From JBMNCR01 sp049366695 (GTDB lineage Bacteria; Bacillota; Clostridia; Eubacteriales; Alkalibacteraceae), in NCBI GenBank assembly GCA_049366695.1, contig JBMNCR010000059.1, forward strand, positions 1 through 64,000: a stretch of 64,000 bases of DNA, written 5' to 3'. This document shows, in pieces, positions 52,658 through 61,049 of this stretch. The notes under the pieces are model-generated. The model ran no database searches. It saw only the letters and a list, made by a program, of their open reading frames with translations, and was not told where the DNA came from. Every line of letters starts with the position of its first letter. Within the stretch, counting starts at the first letter, position 1. The position numbers and the translations under genes were made by a program.

Positions 52658-53666
52658 AGATATTGTTATCTTAGGTATAGAAACATCTTGCGATGAAACG
52701 TCAGCTGCTTTAGTAATTAATGGTAGAAAACTACGTTCAAATATTATATATTCACAGATTAAAATACATCAGCCCTTTGGAGGAGTAGTACCCGAAGTGG
52801 CTTCAAGGAACCATGTAAAAAAAATAGATATGATTGTTAAAAAAGCTTTAGATGAAAGTAATATTAATTTAAATGAGATAGATGGTGTTGCTGTTACTTA
52901 TGGTCCAGGACTGGTAGGAAGCTTACTTGTAGGGTTATCATATGCAAAAGCTATTTCATACTGTATAAAAAAACCTCTTATAGGAATAAATCATATAGAG
53001 GGACATATTTGTGCAAATTATATAAATAATTATGATATAAAGCCACCCTTTCTATCACTAGTAGCTTCAGGTGGACATACAAATTTAATACTTGTAAAAG
53101 ATTACGGTGTTTATGAAGTGTTGGGTCAGACAAGAGATGATGCTGCTGGAGAAGCATTTGATAAAATATCAAGATCTTTGGGCTTTGGGTACCCGGGAGG
53201 ACCAGCTATAGACAAAGCATCTAAACTTGGAGATCCTGGATTTGTTAATTTTCCAAGAGCTTTCCTTGAAGATGAAAGTTATGATTTTAGTTTTAGTGGT
53301 TTAAAATCATCTGTATTAAATTATCTAAATTCATGTAAAATGAAAGGTATAGAAATAGAGAAAGAGAATGTTGCAGCAAGCTTTCAAAAAGCTGTTGTAG
53401 AAGTATTGGCAATTAAAGCTGTTAATGCTGCTGTAAAATATGATATGAAGACTATATGTATATCTGGAGGTGTGGCTAGAAACTCATCTTTAAGAGAAAC
53501 ATTAAGTATTTTGACAAAAGAGAAAGAAATATTATTACATTTTCCTGAACCAGATTTATGTTCGGATAATGCTGCTATGATAGCAAGTGCTGGTTATTAT
53601 AAATATGAGAATAATGAATTCTCAAATTACGATCTTAATGCTGTGTCAAATTTGAAGATAATCTAA
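52647..53666 (+). CDS. tsaD: tRNA t6A transferase TsaD
   Basis: 339 residues, ASKHA-fold enzyme that transfers threonylcarbamoyl from TC-AMP to A37 of tRNA. The metal histidines lie in HIEGHICANY. GVVPEVASRNH, SGGHTNLILV and ISGGVARNSSLR are family hallmarks. Ribosome-binding site AAAGGGAGG. It works with TsaB and TsaE encoded at 41355-42536. A cluster of DnaA-box-like sequences follows its stop. Confidence 0.97.
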   Translation: MSDKDIVILGIETSCDETSAALVINGRKLRSNIIYSQIKIHQPFGGVVPEVASRNHVKKIDMIVKKALDESNINLNEIDGVAVTYGPGLVGSLLVGLSYAKAISYCIKKPLIGINHIEGHICANYINNYDIKPPFLSLVASGGHTNLILVKDYGVYEVLGQTRDDAAGEAFDKISRSLGFGYPGGPAIDKASKLGDPGFVNFPRAFLEDESYDFSFSGLKSSVLNYLNSCKMKGIEIEKENVAASFQKAVVEVLAIKAVNAAVKYDMKTICISGGVARNSSLRETLSILTKEKEILLHFPEPDLCSDNAAMIASAGYYKYENNEFSNYDLNAVSNLKII

Positions 53667-53669
53667 ACA

Positions 53670-53827
53670 TGTGGATAAAAGCAAGGCGAATTATTAAAAT
53701 ATTGTGTCGAATATAATAAAAATTCAGTATTTTATGTGGATAAACAAAGAAAAGGCTGTTATAGTGTAGTTTCAGTGGATTGCAATTGTTGATAAACATG
53801 TGGAAAAATAGCAGAGTTTGTGAATAA
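53670..53827 (+). promoter_or_regulatory. Cluster of DnaA-box-like 9-mers
   Basis: Two perfect TGTGGATAA sites (53670-53678 and 53735-53743; reverse complement TTATCCACA) and two near-matches in the same orientation, TGTGGAAAA (53799-53807) and TGTGAATAA (53819-53827). The first three are spaced 65 and 64 bases apart. No gene lies in the interval. It may be a DnaA-titrating or regulatory site. Confidence 0.6.
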
Positions 53828-53850
53828 CTATGTCAATGAGTTTATTTGTT

Positions 53851-53893
53851 CAAATTTCATGATAAAAAAGCGAATATTAAATCATGAAATTTG
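53851..53893. repeat. 13-bp perfect inverted repeat downstream of bioY
   Basis: CAAATTTCATGAT (53851-53863) is exactly inverted at 53881-53893 with a 17-base loop. It sits just past the bioY stop. The tracts beyond it are not strongly T-rich on the minus strand, so a terminator role is possible but not clear. Confidence 0.5.
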
Positions 53894-53898
53894 AATAT

Positions 53899-54441
53899 TT
53901 AGTTTTTAAGATAAGTGGTAATAAAATTTCTTTTTATAAGAATAAATTCAAGATAGCTAACTATAGTAATCTTAACTAAATCTGGGATAATGAATGGTAT
54001 TACACCAGCTTTGAAAGCATTAATTAAAGAAAGTGTAGTATTTAGTGATAAATATATACTTCCCAATATGTAAACAATCAATAAACCAACCAAGTTTGAA
54101 AGTATTATAATTGGTAATGAAGTATTGAATTTTTCAAAAATCAAACCCATTACAAAAGCTGCAACAACAAAAGAAATTAAATAACCTCCTGTTGGACCAA
54201 CTAAAACTTGAATTCCTCCTGTAAAACCTGAAAAAACAGGTAATCCAAAACTTCCTAATATCAAATATATTAATACTGATAAAGATCCTTTTTTGCTACC
54301 TAGTATAATACCGCATAAAGATACTCCGATGACTTGTAAGGTTATAGGAACAGGAGTAAAAGGAAGAATAATTTTAAATGGTGATATTACGCATAGGATA
54401 GCTGTAAACAAGGCTATAATTATTAAATTTTTTGTTTTCAT
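53899..54441 (-). CDS. bioY: Biotin ECF transporter S component BioY
   Basis: 180 residues, about six membrane helices, with the BioY hallmarks PFTPVPITLQVIGVSLCG and GPTGGYLISFVVAAFVMG. It takes up biotin alone or with the shared EcfAA'T module. Ribosome-binding site TAGGAGG. No biotin synthesis genes lie near it. It is a lone minus-strand gene. Confidence 0.94.
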   Translation of the reverse strand: MKTKNLIIIALFTAILCVISPFKIILPFTPVPITLQVIGVSLCGIILGSKKGSLSVLIYLILGSFGLPVFSGFTGGIQVLVGPTGGYLISFVVAAFVMGLIFEKFNTSLPIIILSNLVGLLIVYILGSIYLSLNTTLSLINAFKAGVIPFIIPDLVKITIVSYLEFILIKRNFITTYLKN

Positions 54442-54567
54442 TTATACCTCCTAAAAATAATTATTCATAATAATATAACATAAGATAATATAAATTTAAA
54501 TAAAAATTAAGGTTTTTTTATTATAATCATGGGTATTAATAAAAATATTAGATTAAGGAGGATTTTT

Positions 54568-55077
54568 ATGTTAAGTGAAAAGCTTATATATGAATTAAAT
54601 GAACAAATAAAATATGAATTTTTTTCTGCACATTTGTATTTATCAATGGCATCGTATTGCGCAATTAATGATTTTACAGGATTTGAAAATTGGTTTTTAG
54701 TACAAGCAGAAGAAGAAAGATTTCACGCAATGAAGTTTTATGATTTTTTGAATAATAAAGGTGCTAAAGTAGTAATAAAGGGCTTTGATGATCCCAAAAT
54801 CGAATTTGATAACATTCAAGATATATTTAATTATGGTTTAAAACATGAAAAATTTGTTACATCGAGAATTTATAGTTTAATGGATATTGCACAAGAAGAA
54901 AAGGAGTATTCTACAATTAACATACTTAATTGGTTTATTGATGAACAAGTTGAAGAAGAACAAAGTTTTAACAATATTATAGGACAGTTAAAATATATAG
55001 ATAATAATAAAGACGTTCTATATAGACTGGATAGAGAATTAGCTACAAGAGTTTTTACACCACCTACAGAAAACTGA
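54568..55077 (+). CDS. ftnA: Ferritin
   Basis: 169 residues, non-haem iron storage protein forming a 24-mer cage. The ferroxidase-site residues are seen in NEQIKYEFFSAHLYLSMA, EEERFHAMKFY and DEQVEEEQSF. The length fits bacterial ferritin. Start ATG at 54568 has TAAGGAGGA upstream; an ATG at 54529 lacks such a site. No Fur box was recognised. Confidence 0.95.
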   Translation: MLSEKLIYELNEQIKYEFFSAHLYLSMASYCAINDFTGFENWFLVQAEEERFHAMKFYDFLNNKGAKVVIKGFDDPKIEFDNIQDIFNYGLKHEKFVTSRIYSLMDIAQEEKEYSTINILNWFIDEQVEEEQSFNNIIGQLKYIDNNKDVLYRLDRELATRVFTPPTEN

Positions 55078-55233
55078 AAAATTTATTGTTTTGTATTCAT
55101 CAGTAATCGGTATAGCGTAAATGTTATTTTACCTATATAATTATACTAAACTAAAAAATTTATATGAGGAATGTAAAGACATCCAACACATAAGAAGTTA
55201 AATATTACATTATAATAATAAATCGACATGTTA

Positions 55234-55333
55234 NNNNNNNNNNNNNNNNNNNNNNNNNNNNNNNNNNNNNNNNNNNNNNNNNNNNNNNNNNNNNNNNNNN
55301 NNNNNNNNNNNNNNNNNNNNNNNNNNNNNNNNN
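55234..55333. other. Assembly gap (100 N) with duplicated 55-bp flanks
   Basis: The 55 bases 55179-55233 equal 55334-55388 exactly. As at 6985, this is the mark of two contig ends that share one k-mer and were not merged. Probably no unique sequence is missing. Confidence 0.85.
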
Positions 55334-55427
55334 ACATCCAACACATAAGAAGTTAAATATTACATTATAATAATAAATCGACATGTTATTCAATTTAAAG
55401 TTTAATGTTATGAGTTGGATGTTTTTA
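55334..55427 (+). terminator. Long-loop hairpin, likely ferritin terminator
   Basis: ACATCCAACACATAA (55334-55348) pairs with TTATGAGTTGGATGT (55408-55422) at 14 of 15 positions, followed by TTTT. The loop is about 60 bases. The left arm is also present before the gap as part of the duplicated flank. Confidence 0.55.
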
Positions 55428-55490
55428 TTATATATGCTAAATATAAATTTTAAATAATAAAGAAGTATTGGCTGTTAATGAATTTAGATA

Positions 55491-57416
55491 TTATTCATTT
55501 ATATTGCAAATATTTTCTAGTTCAGTATTTTTATTTGCCCATTTTTCCATTTCTTCATTTAAAGTAAGTTTGCTATTATTATATTTATTCGTTATTTTTG
55601 AAACAAAATCAAGATCATTATAAAAGTTTTCATCACACATAAGTATTTCTAATTCATTGATTTCATTTTCTAATTGTTCAATTTTATGTTCCAATTGTTC
55701 TATATGGTTTTTTATTTCTTTTGTTTTATTTTTTCTAATATTATCAAGTTTTCGTTTTTTATTTAACTGAGTTTTTGTGGGAGAAAGAGTAGTTTTATTT
55801 ATTTCACTTAATAGTTTTTGTTCTTTCATCTTATTAATATAATAGTCATAATTTCCATTATATATTGTTAGATTGTTATTCTCTAATATAAATAACTTAT
55901 CAACTACTTTATTAAGAAAATATCTATCATGAGAAATTAGTAATACTGTACCTAAGTAATTATTCAAAGCATTTTCTAAGATGTTTTTTGTTTCCATATC
56001 TAGGTGATTAGTAGGTTCATCCATTAATAAAAAGTTTGACTTTGTTAGCATTATTTTGGCTAATAAGACTCTGTTTACTTCACCACCAGATAGTGAAGAA
56101 ATTTTTTTATAAACATCATCTCCAGTGAACATGAAAGAAGCTAGAAGATTGCGTATTTCTTTATGATCTGCTAATGGTTTTGATTGCCATACTTCATTCA
56201 GTATGTCATTGTCTGTATTTAGATTGGAGTTAGTTTGATCAAAAAAATCCAAATGCACATTATAACCTAAGTTTAATTCGCCAGAGTCTTGAACTACATT
56301 TCCACGTATTATGTTAAGAAGAGTACTTTTGCCAGTTCCATTAGATCCAATGATTCCAATTTTTTCACCTCTTATTATATTAAAACCAACATCTTTAAAG
56401 ATTAAATTATTATTGTAACTTTTTTTTAGATCTTTTACTTCTAATACTAATTTTCCGCTTTTTATTTGAGGTTCAAAAAGTATATTTGCTGCTTTTGTGG
56501 ACATATGAGGATTATCAATTAGTTCAGTTTTACTTAGCATTTTTTCTCTACTTTCAGCTTTTTTGATGCTTTTTTCAGTATTATATTGTTTGAATTTTTT
56601 AATTATTTCTTTTTGTCTATTTATTTCTTTTTGTTGCACTTGATATTGGTGCAGTAATGTTTCCGTTTTCTCATTTTTTTTCACTATATATTGAGAAAAA
56701 TTTCCACTATATTGCGTTAGTTTGTTGTTTTCAATTTCAAATATTTTATTTACTAAGGTATCTAAAAAATACCTATCATGAGAAATAATCATTAATATGC
56801 CATTAAAACTTTTCAAATAATTCTCTAACCAATGAATAGTATCAACATCTAAAAAATTAGTTGGTTCATCTAGTAAGAGTATATGAGGTTGTTCTAATAG
56901 CAAACGAGCTAATGCAACTCGAGTTTTTTCTCCTCCGCTTAATTGACGAATTTTTAGTTTGTGATGATTGTCATTAAATCCTAAACCATTAAGTACACCT
57001 TTAATACGACTTTGATATTCGTAACCATTTTTTTCTTCGAAAAGTTCAACTAAATGACTATATCGTTCCATAACATTGTCTAAATTTTCACTAGAAGACA
57101 TTAATTCTTGTTGATTAACTATCTTTTGTTCCAAATCAATAATATCTTGAAAAATTAATAGCATTTCATCATAAATGCTATTCGATTCATCTAAATCTAA
57201 AGTTTGAGATAAATAGCCAATACTAGCTGTATTACTAATAAATACTTCTCCTGAATCAGACTCAATATTTTTTGAAATAATTTTTAATAATGTGGATTTT
57301 CCTGAACCGTTTTTTCCAACTATACCTACACTATCTTTTTTATCCAATTTAAATGTGATATTATTTAGCACTAAATTAATACCATAACTTTTACGTAAAT
57401 TATTACAACTTAACAA
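55491..57416 (-). CDS. ABC-F family ATPase
   Basis: 641 residues, two ABC domains in one chain and no membrane helices. Domain 1 has GKNGSGKST, LSGGEKTRVALARLLL and LLLDEPTNFLD. Domain 2 has GSNGTGKST, LSGGEVNRVLLAKIML and LLMDEPTNHLD. The charged inter-domain linker (about 245-320) and a C-terminal coiled coil (about 555-640) are of the kind that contacts the ribosomal E site. ABC-F proteins act in translation or in target protection against antibiotics; which one cannot be told here. The TTG at 57416, 8 bases after GGAGG, is a better start than the TTG at 57431, which overlaps that site. Confidence 0.9.
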   Translation of the reverse strand: MLSCNNLRKSYGINLVLNNITFKLDKKDSVGIVGKNGSGKSTLLKIISKNIESDSGEVFISNTASIGYLSQTLDLDESNSIYDEMLLIFQDIIDLEQKIVNQQELMSSSENLDNVMERYSHLVELFEEKNGYEYQSRIKGVLNGLGFNDNHHKLKIRQLSGGEKTRVALARLLLEQPHILLLDEPTNFLDVDTIHWLENYLKSFNGILMIISHDRYFLDTLVNKIFEIENNKLTQYSGNFSQYIVKKNEKTETLLHQYQVQQKEINRQKEIIKKFKQYNTEKSIKKAESREKMLSKTELIDNPHMSTKAANILFEPQIKSGKLVLEVKDLKKSYNNNLIFKDVGFNIIRGEKIGIIGSNGTGKSTLLNIIRGNVVQDSGELNLGYNVHLDFFDQTNSNLNTDNDILNEVWQSKPLADHKEIRNLLASFMFTGDDVYKKISSLSGGEVNRVLLAKIMLTKSNFLLMDEPTNHLDMETKNILENALNNYLGTVLLISHDRYFLNKVVDKLFILENNNLTIYNGNYDYYINKMKEQKLLSEINKTTLSPTKTQLNKKRKLDNIRKNKTKEIKNHIEQLEHKIEQLENEINELEILMCDENFYNDLDFVSKITNKYNNSKLTLNEEMEKWANKNTELENICNINE

Positions 57417-57482
57417 TTTTGTAGCCTCCAAATACTATAATTAAATATTCTATCAGATTTCAATTTATTATTATATATTAAA

Positions 57483-57511
57483 TTGACAAACTCAAGTAGC
57501 ATTGCTATAAT
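57483..57511 (+). promoter_or_regulatory. Promoter of rex
   Basis: TTGACA (57483-57488) and TATAAT (57506-57511) with exactly 17 bp spacing, about 45 bases before the rex start. Confidence 0.85.
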
Positions 57512-57557
57512 TATTATAAATTTTTTACAATGGGTGGTAATTGAAAGGAGTATTTGT

Positions 57558-58202
57558 ATGCAGAGAAATTCAATAAAGGTTTCTATGGCAGTAATAAGAA
57601 GATTGCCTAAGTATCATAGGTATTTAGGAGAATTGTTACAAAAAGATATTTTAAGAATATCATCAAAAGAACTTGGCAAAATAATGGGGTTAACTGCATC
57701 TCAAATACGACAAGACCTAAATTGCTTTGGAGGATTTGGTCAACAAGGATATGGATATAATGTTGTGGAATTGCAAAGAGAAATAGGAAATATTCTAGGG
57801 CTTAATAAAGAATATAAATGTGTAATTATTGGAGCAGGTAATTTAGGTCAGGCTATTGCAAATTATGAAGGCTTTAGGAGAGAAGGGTTTTTGTTAAAAG
57901 CAATGTTTGATGTTAATCCCAGATTAGTAGGAATAACTATTAGAGATGTTAAGATTCTTGATATTATGGATTTAGAAGAATACGTGAAAGAACATGAAAT
58001 TACGATAGGAATTATATGTGTGCCTAAGGAAAAAAGTCAAGATATTGCTGATACTTTAGTTAGGGCAAATATCAAAGCTATTTGGAATTTTGCACCTGCT
58101 GATGTAAGAGTACCAGAGGATATTGTTATTGAGAATGTAGCTATTAGTGAAAGCTTATATACATTAACTTATCTAATTAATGAAGAAAATCTTGATATAT
58201 AG
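57558..58202 (+). CDS. rex: Redox-sensing transcriptional repressor Rex
   Basis: 214 residues. The N-terminal winged helix (ISSKELGKIMGLTASQIRQDL, about 25-50) binds DNA. The Rossmann domain (VIIGAGNLGQAIANY) senses the NADH/NAD+ ratio. Rex represses fermentation and NADH-oxidising genes in Firmicutes; hydrogenase and rnf operons in this window are reasonable but unproven targets, as I saw no clear Rex operator. Start ATG at 57558 has GAAAGGAG upstream; the longer frame to 57483 covers the promoter and is spurious. Confidence 0.96.
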   Translation: MQRNSIKVSMAVIRRLPKYHRYLGELLQKDILRISSKELGKIMGLTASQIRQDLNCFGGFGQQGYGYNVVELQREIGNILGLNKEYKCVIIGAGNLGQAIANYEGFRREGFLLKAMFDVNPRLVGITIRDVKILDIMDLEEYVKEHEITIGIICVPKEKSQDIADTLVRANIKAIWNFAPADVRVPEDIVIENVAISESLYTLTYLINEENLDI

Positions 58203-58204
58203 AG

Positions 58205-58233
58205 TTGACAATATGATATAACATAGGTATAAT
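58205..58233 (+). promoter_or_regulatory. Promoter of glnA
   Basis: TTGACA (58205-58210) and TATAAT (58228-58233) with exactly 17 bp spacing, directly after rex. Confidence 0.87.
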
Positions 58234-58257
58234 GTTATAAAAGTTAATAAAGGCTAT

Positions 58258-58302
58258 GACGTCTATAAATAAGGGTTACCTTCGTTATAGGCGTTTTTTT
58301 TT
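58258..58302 (+). terminator. Leader terminator upstream of glnA
   Basis: CGTCTATAA pairs with TTATAGGCG (one G-T pair) around an inner AAGG-GTTA-CCTT hairpin, followed by nine T (near 58293-58301). It lies between the glnA promoter and the gene, so glnA must be read through this terminator: an attenuation control point. Confidence 0.8.
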
Positions 58303-58337
58303 ATAACGAGCAATGTAATAAGGGAGGTTTATTTATA

Positions 58338-59660
58338 ATGACGAAACAAGAAGTATTACAAAAAGCGCAAGATCTTGGCATAGAATTTATTCATTTACAA
58401 TTTACAGATTTAACTGGAGTAATGAAAAACATGTCTATAACTATTGAACAGCTTGAGAAAGCTTTAGATGGTGAGATTATGTTTGATGGATCTTCTATTG
58501 ATGGTTTCGTAAGAATTGAAGAATCAGATATGTATTTGAGACCAGACCTCAATACTTTTGTGATTTTTCCATGGAAGCCACAAATTGGGAGAGAAGCAAG
58601 ATTGATTTGTGATATTTATAATCCTGATGGAACACCTTTTGCTGGTTGTCCTAGGAATATACTACAAAAGATTGTAAAAGAAGCAGAAGATTTGGGATAT
58701 ACAATGTATGTTGGTCCAGAGTGTGAATTCTTCTTATTTGAAGTAGGAGAAGATGGGGAACCTGCTCTTAAAACGCATGACAATGCGGGTTATTTTGATT
58801 TAGCACCTGTTGATTTAGGTGAAAGTGCAAGACGTGATATGGTTATGACTCTAAAAGAGATGGGATTTGAAATAGAAGCATCTCACCATGAAGTGGCGCC
58901 TGGTCAACATGAAATAGATTTTAAGTATGCTGATGCTTTAACAGCAGCAGATAATATTATGACATTTAAAATGGTAGTTAGAGTTATTGCACAAAGACAT
59001 GGCTTGCATGCTACTTTTATGCCGAAACCAATTTTTGGTATTAACGGTTCTGGTATGCATATAAATGCATCATTATTTAAAGATGGTGAAAACGCATTTT
59101 ATGATATAGACGGTGAATATGAATTAAGTGAAATAGCTTACCAATATATCGGTGGAACTATTAAACATGCAAGAGCTATGGCAGCGTTGACCAATCCAAC
59201 TGTTAATTCGTATAAAAGACTTGTTCCTGGTTATGAAGCACCAGTTTATATTGCATGGTCTCCAAGAAATAGAAGTCCATTGATTAGAATTCCTGCAAAA
59301 AGAGGGGCTTCTACAAGAGTAGAATTGAGAAATCCAGATCCATCTGCAAATCCATATTTATCCTTAGCGGGAAACTTAGCAGCTGGTTTAGATGGAATAA
59401 AAAATAAATTACAAGCTCCAAAACCAGTATTCTCAAATGTATACAATATGTCCATTGATGAAAAAAATGAGAAGGGTATTGAGAGTTTACCAGGTACATT
59501 AATTGAAGCAATTGAAGAATTAAAAAAAGATGAAGTATTAATGAATACTTTAGGTGATCATGCAAAAGTAAAATATATTGAAGCAAAAATTCAAGAATGG
59601 GATGACTACAGAACAAAAGTTTCCCAATGGGAATTAGATAGTTATCTAACTAGTATATAA
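58338..59660 (+). CDS. glnA: Glutamine synthetase, type I
   Basis: 440 residues. It makes glutamine from glutamate, ammonia and ATP. FDGSSIDGF, the metal-ligand region GPECEFF, GSGMHIN and NRSPLIRIPAKRG (glutamate/ATP loop) are present. The size fits the Firmicutes GSI-alpha group, which is controlled by feedback and not by adenylylation. Ribosome-binding site AAGGGAGG. A leader terminator lies upstream and an ANTAR regulator gene downstream, suggesting RNA-level antitermination control. Confidence 0.96.
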   Translation: MTKQEVLQKAQDLGIEFIHLQFTDLTGVMKNMSITIEQLEKALDGEIMFDGSSIDGFVRIEESDMYLRPDLNTFVIFPWKPQIGREARLICDIYNPDGTPFAGCPRNILQKIVKEAEDLGYTMYVGPECEFFLFEVGEDGEPALKTHDNAGYFDLAPVDLGESARRDMVMTLKEMGFEIEASHHEVAPGQHEIDFKYADALTAADNIMTFKMVVRVIAQRHGLHATFMPKPIFGINGSGMHINASLFKDGENAFYDIDGEYELSEIAYQYIGGTIKHARAMAALTNPTVNSYKRLVPGYEAPVYIAWSPRNRSPLIRIPAKRGASTRVELRNPDPSANPYLSLAGNLAAGLDGIKNKLQAPKPVFSNVYNMSIDEKNEKGIESLPGTLIEAIEELKKDEVLMNTLGDHAKVKYIEAKIQEWDDYRTKVSQWELDSYLTSI

Positions 59661-59712
59661 TTTGGTATTTGCCAATTATATAATATAATTACTCCCTTTG
59701 TTTATTACCTTA

Positions 59713-59740
59713 AATAGACTTTAGTTTACTAAAGTCTATT
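59713..59740 (+). other. Hairpin 1 between glnA and the ANTAR gene
   Basis: AATAGACTTTAG (59713-59724) and CTAAAGTCTATT (59729-59740) form a perfect 12-bp stem with loop TTTA. It is not followed by a T-run. Confidence 0.8.
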
Positions 59741-59776
59741 TGGGGATTAAACTATGTAATTATTTTAATCTCCAAA
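59738..59776 (+). other. Hairpin 2 between glnA and the ANTAR gene
   Basis: ATTTGGGGATTAAA (59738-59751) pairs with TTTAATCTCCAAAT (59763-59776) over 14 bp with one G-T pair, loop of 11 bases. Its first three bases are the last three of hairpin 1, so the full stems compete. Confidence 0.8.
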
Positions 59777-59778
59777 TA

Positions 59779-59807
59779 AAAAGCTTTTAGTGAACTAAAA
59801 GCTTTTT
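59779..59807 (+). terminator. Hairpin 3, intrinsic terminator after glnA
   Basis: AAAGCTTTTAG and CTAAAAGCTTT form an 11-bp stem with loop TGAA, followed by T residues. It follows hairpins 1 and 2 without a gap. Confidence 0.87.
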
Positions 59808-59914
59808 TAAATTATAAAGAACTTGTTATTTTTATTAAAAATGTAGAATTGTAGATGAAATATATATAATAATTGTATATAATAAAACATTATACTAGTA
59901 GGGACGGAAAAGGT

Positions 59915-60481
59915 ATGTTAGAAAATATTATCATATGTTTAAATAATAAAAAAAGTGAAGCGAGTATTACATCTATTCTCAAAAAAAATGGTTATCATGT
60001 AATAATTTGTGATGATGGAAATAGTCTAATTAGGATAGCCAGAGCTAGAAATATTGATTTGGTCTTATTAGATGACGATATAAAAGGAATAAGAGCTATT
60101 GATATAGTAAACATAATTTTCTCTGAAAAAATTGCTCCAGTAATATTATTGTGTAATCAGTATGGTTCATATTACATGGATTGGATTGAAAAAGGGTGGA
60201 TTTATTCATTTTTAAATTTACCCATAGATAAATATGAACTAGTAAAAATACTTAAAAGCTGTATTATTAATGGACAAAGGATGATAGTTCTTGAAAAAGA
60301 AATACTTAAACTTCGCAAAGAGATTTCAGATAGAAAAACTATTGAAAAAGCAAAAGGAATTGTTATGGAAAAAAGAAAATGTACTGAAGATGAAGCATAT
60401 AAATACTTAAGAAATACAAGTATGGACAAGGGGATACCAATAGAAAATATTTCTAAGGCAATTATTAATAAATTTAGTTAG
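59915..60481 (+). CDS. ANTAR-domain RNA-binding response regulator
   Basis: 188 residues. The N-terminal half is receiver-like (LVLLDDDIKGIRAIDIV, LLCNQYG), though its acidic pocket is altered. A coiled helix (about 120-140) leads to a C-terminal ANTAR domain (KTIEKAKGIVMEKRKCTEDEAYKYLRN in two parts, then IENISKAI). ANTAR proteins bind tandem hairpins in nascent RNA and prevent termination. Clostridial glnA genes are often followed by such a regulator, and glnA here has a leader terminator. ATG at 59915 is chosen over TTG at 59873; the ribosome-binding site is weak in both cases. Confidence 0.88.
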   Translation: MLENIIICLNNKKSEASITSILKKNGYHVIICDDGNSLIRIARARNIDLVLLDDDIKGIRAIDIVNIIFSEKIAPVILLCNQYGSYYMDWIEKGWIYSFLNLPIDKYELVKILKSCIINGQRMIVLEKEILKLRKEISDRKTIEKAKGIVMEKRKCTEDEAYKYLRNTSMDKGIPIENISKAIINKFS

Positions 60482-60528
60482 TTTTATATAAGATAAGTAA
60501 TCAATATCATAGGTAATAAAAATTTGGC

Positions 60529-60963
60529 TTATATATTTGATTTGTTATCTGATAATTTATACATACTTAATATAATTGTAATACCATTTGTAATTAAAGG
60601 GATATATTGTTTTAATATATAGAATAAATAAGTTTTATCAAGAGTAATACTGGGTATATAAAATGATAATTTAAACAAATTAAGAACAATTATTAATATA
60701 CATATTATATTATCAAATTTTATACTGTATTTATTCATGCTAATCAATATGACACTAAGAATACATATTATAGATGATAATATTAAAAAAATAAAAAATT
60801 CTACTAAACTAGCAGATTTAAGTGGTAATTGTAAAAAAGTAAATGTATTTGTTATTAAAAAGTATGATATATATTCAATAAAATAACCAACTATTATAAT
60901 AAATAAAAGAGCAATTTGAATAAATGTTCGAATTAGTACTCTTGATTTTTTTTCTTTAAACAT
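60529..60963 (-). CDS. Small integral membrane protein, unknown
   Basis: 144 residues with four hydrophobic helices (about 9-30, 52-72, 82-100, 117-137) and a basic N-terminus. No family recognised. The minus-strand ribosome-binding site AAAAGGAG precedes the ATG, which supports a real gene. Its neighbours (ANTAR regulator and OGG, both plus strand) give no clue to its job. Confidence 0.65.
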   Translation of the reverse strand: MFKEKKSRVLIRTFIQIALLFIIIVGYFIEYISYFLITNTFTFLQLPLKSASLVEFFIFLILSSIICILSVILISMNKYSIKFDNIICILIIVLNLFKLSFYIPSITLDKTYLFYILKQYIPLITNGITIILSMYKLSDNKSNI

Positions 60964-61049
60964 AATTGATCTCCTTTTAATTATGAGTAGTTACATTATA
61001 ACAAATTAAAAAAAAATATGGTATTATTATTAAAACTTATGGTGGTATT

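Larger units (their letters stand above)
55078..55490. other. Gap-containing spacer between ferritin and ABC-F genes
   Basis: About 410 positions, 100 of them N. The rest is AT-rich and non-coding, and holds a long hairpin (55334-55427) that probably terminates the ferritin transcript. Nothing else is supported. Confidence 0.5.

Noticed and set aside
58234..58300. Canonical ANTAR dual-hexaloop element in the glnA leader
   Set aside because: I looked for two hairpins with A1/G4 hexaloops and found none that convinces; only the terminator with an inner AAGG-GTTA-CCTT hairpin is clear.
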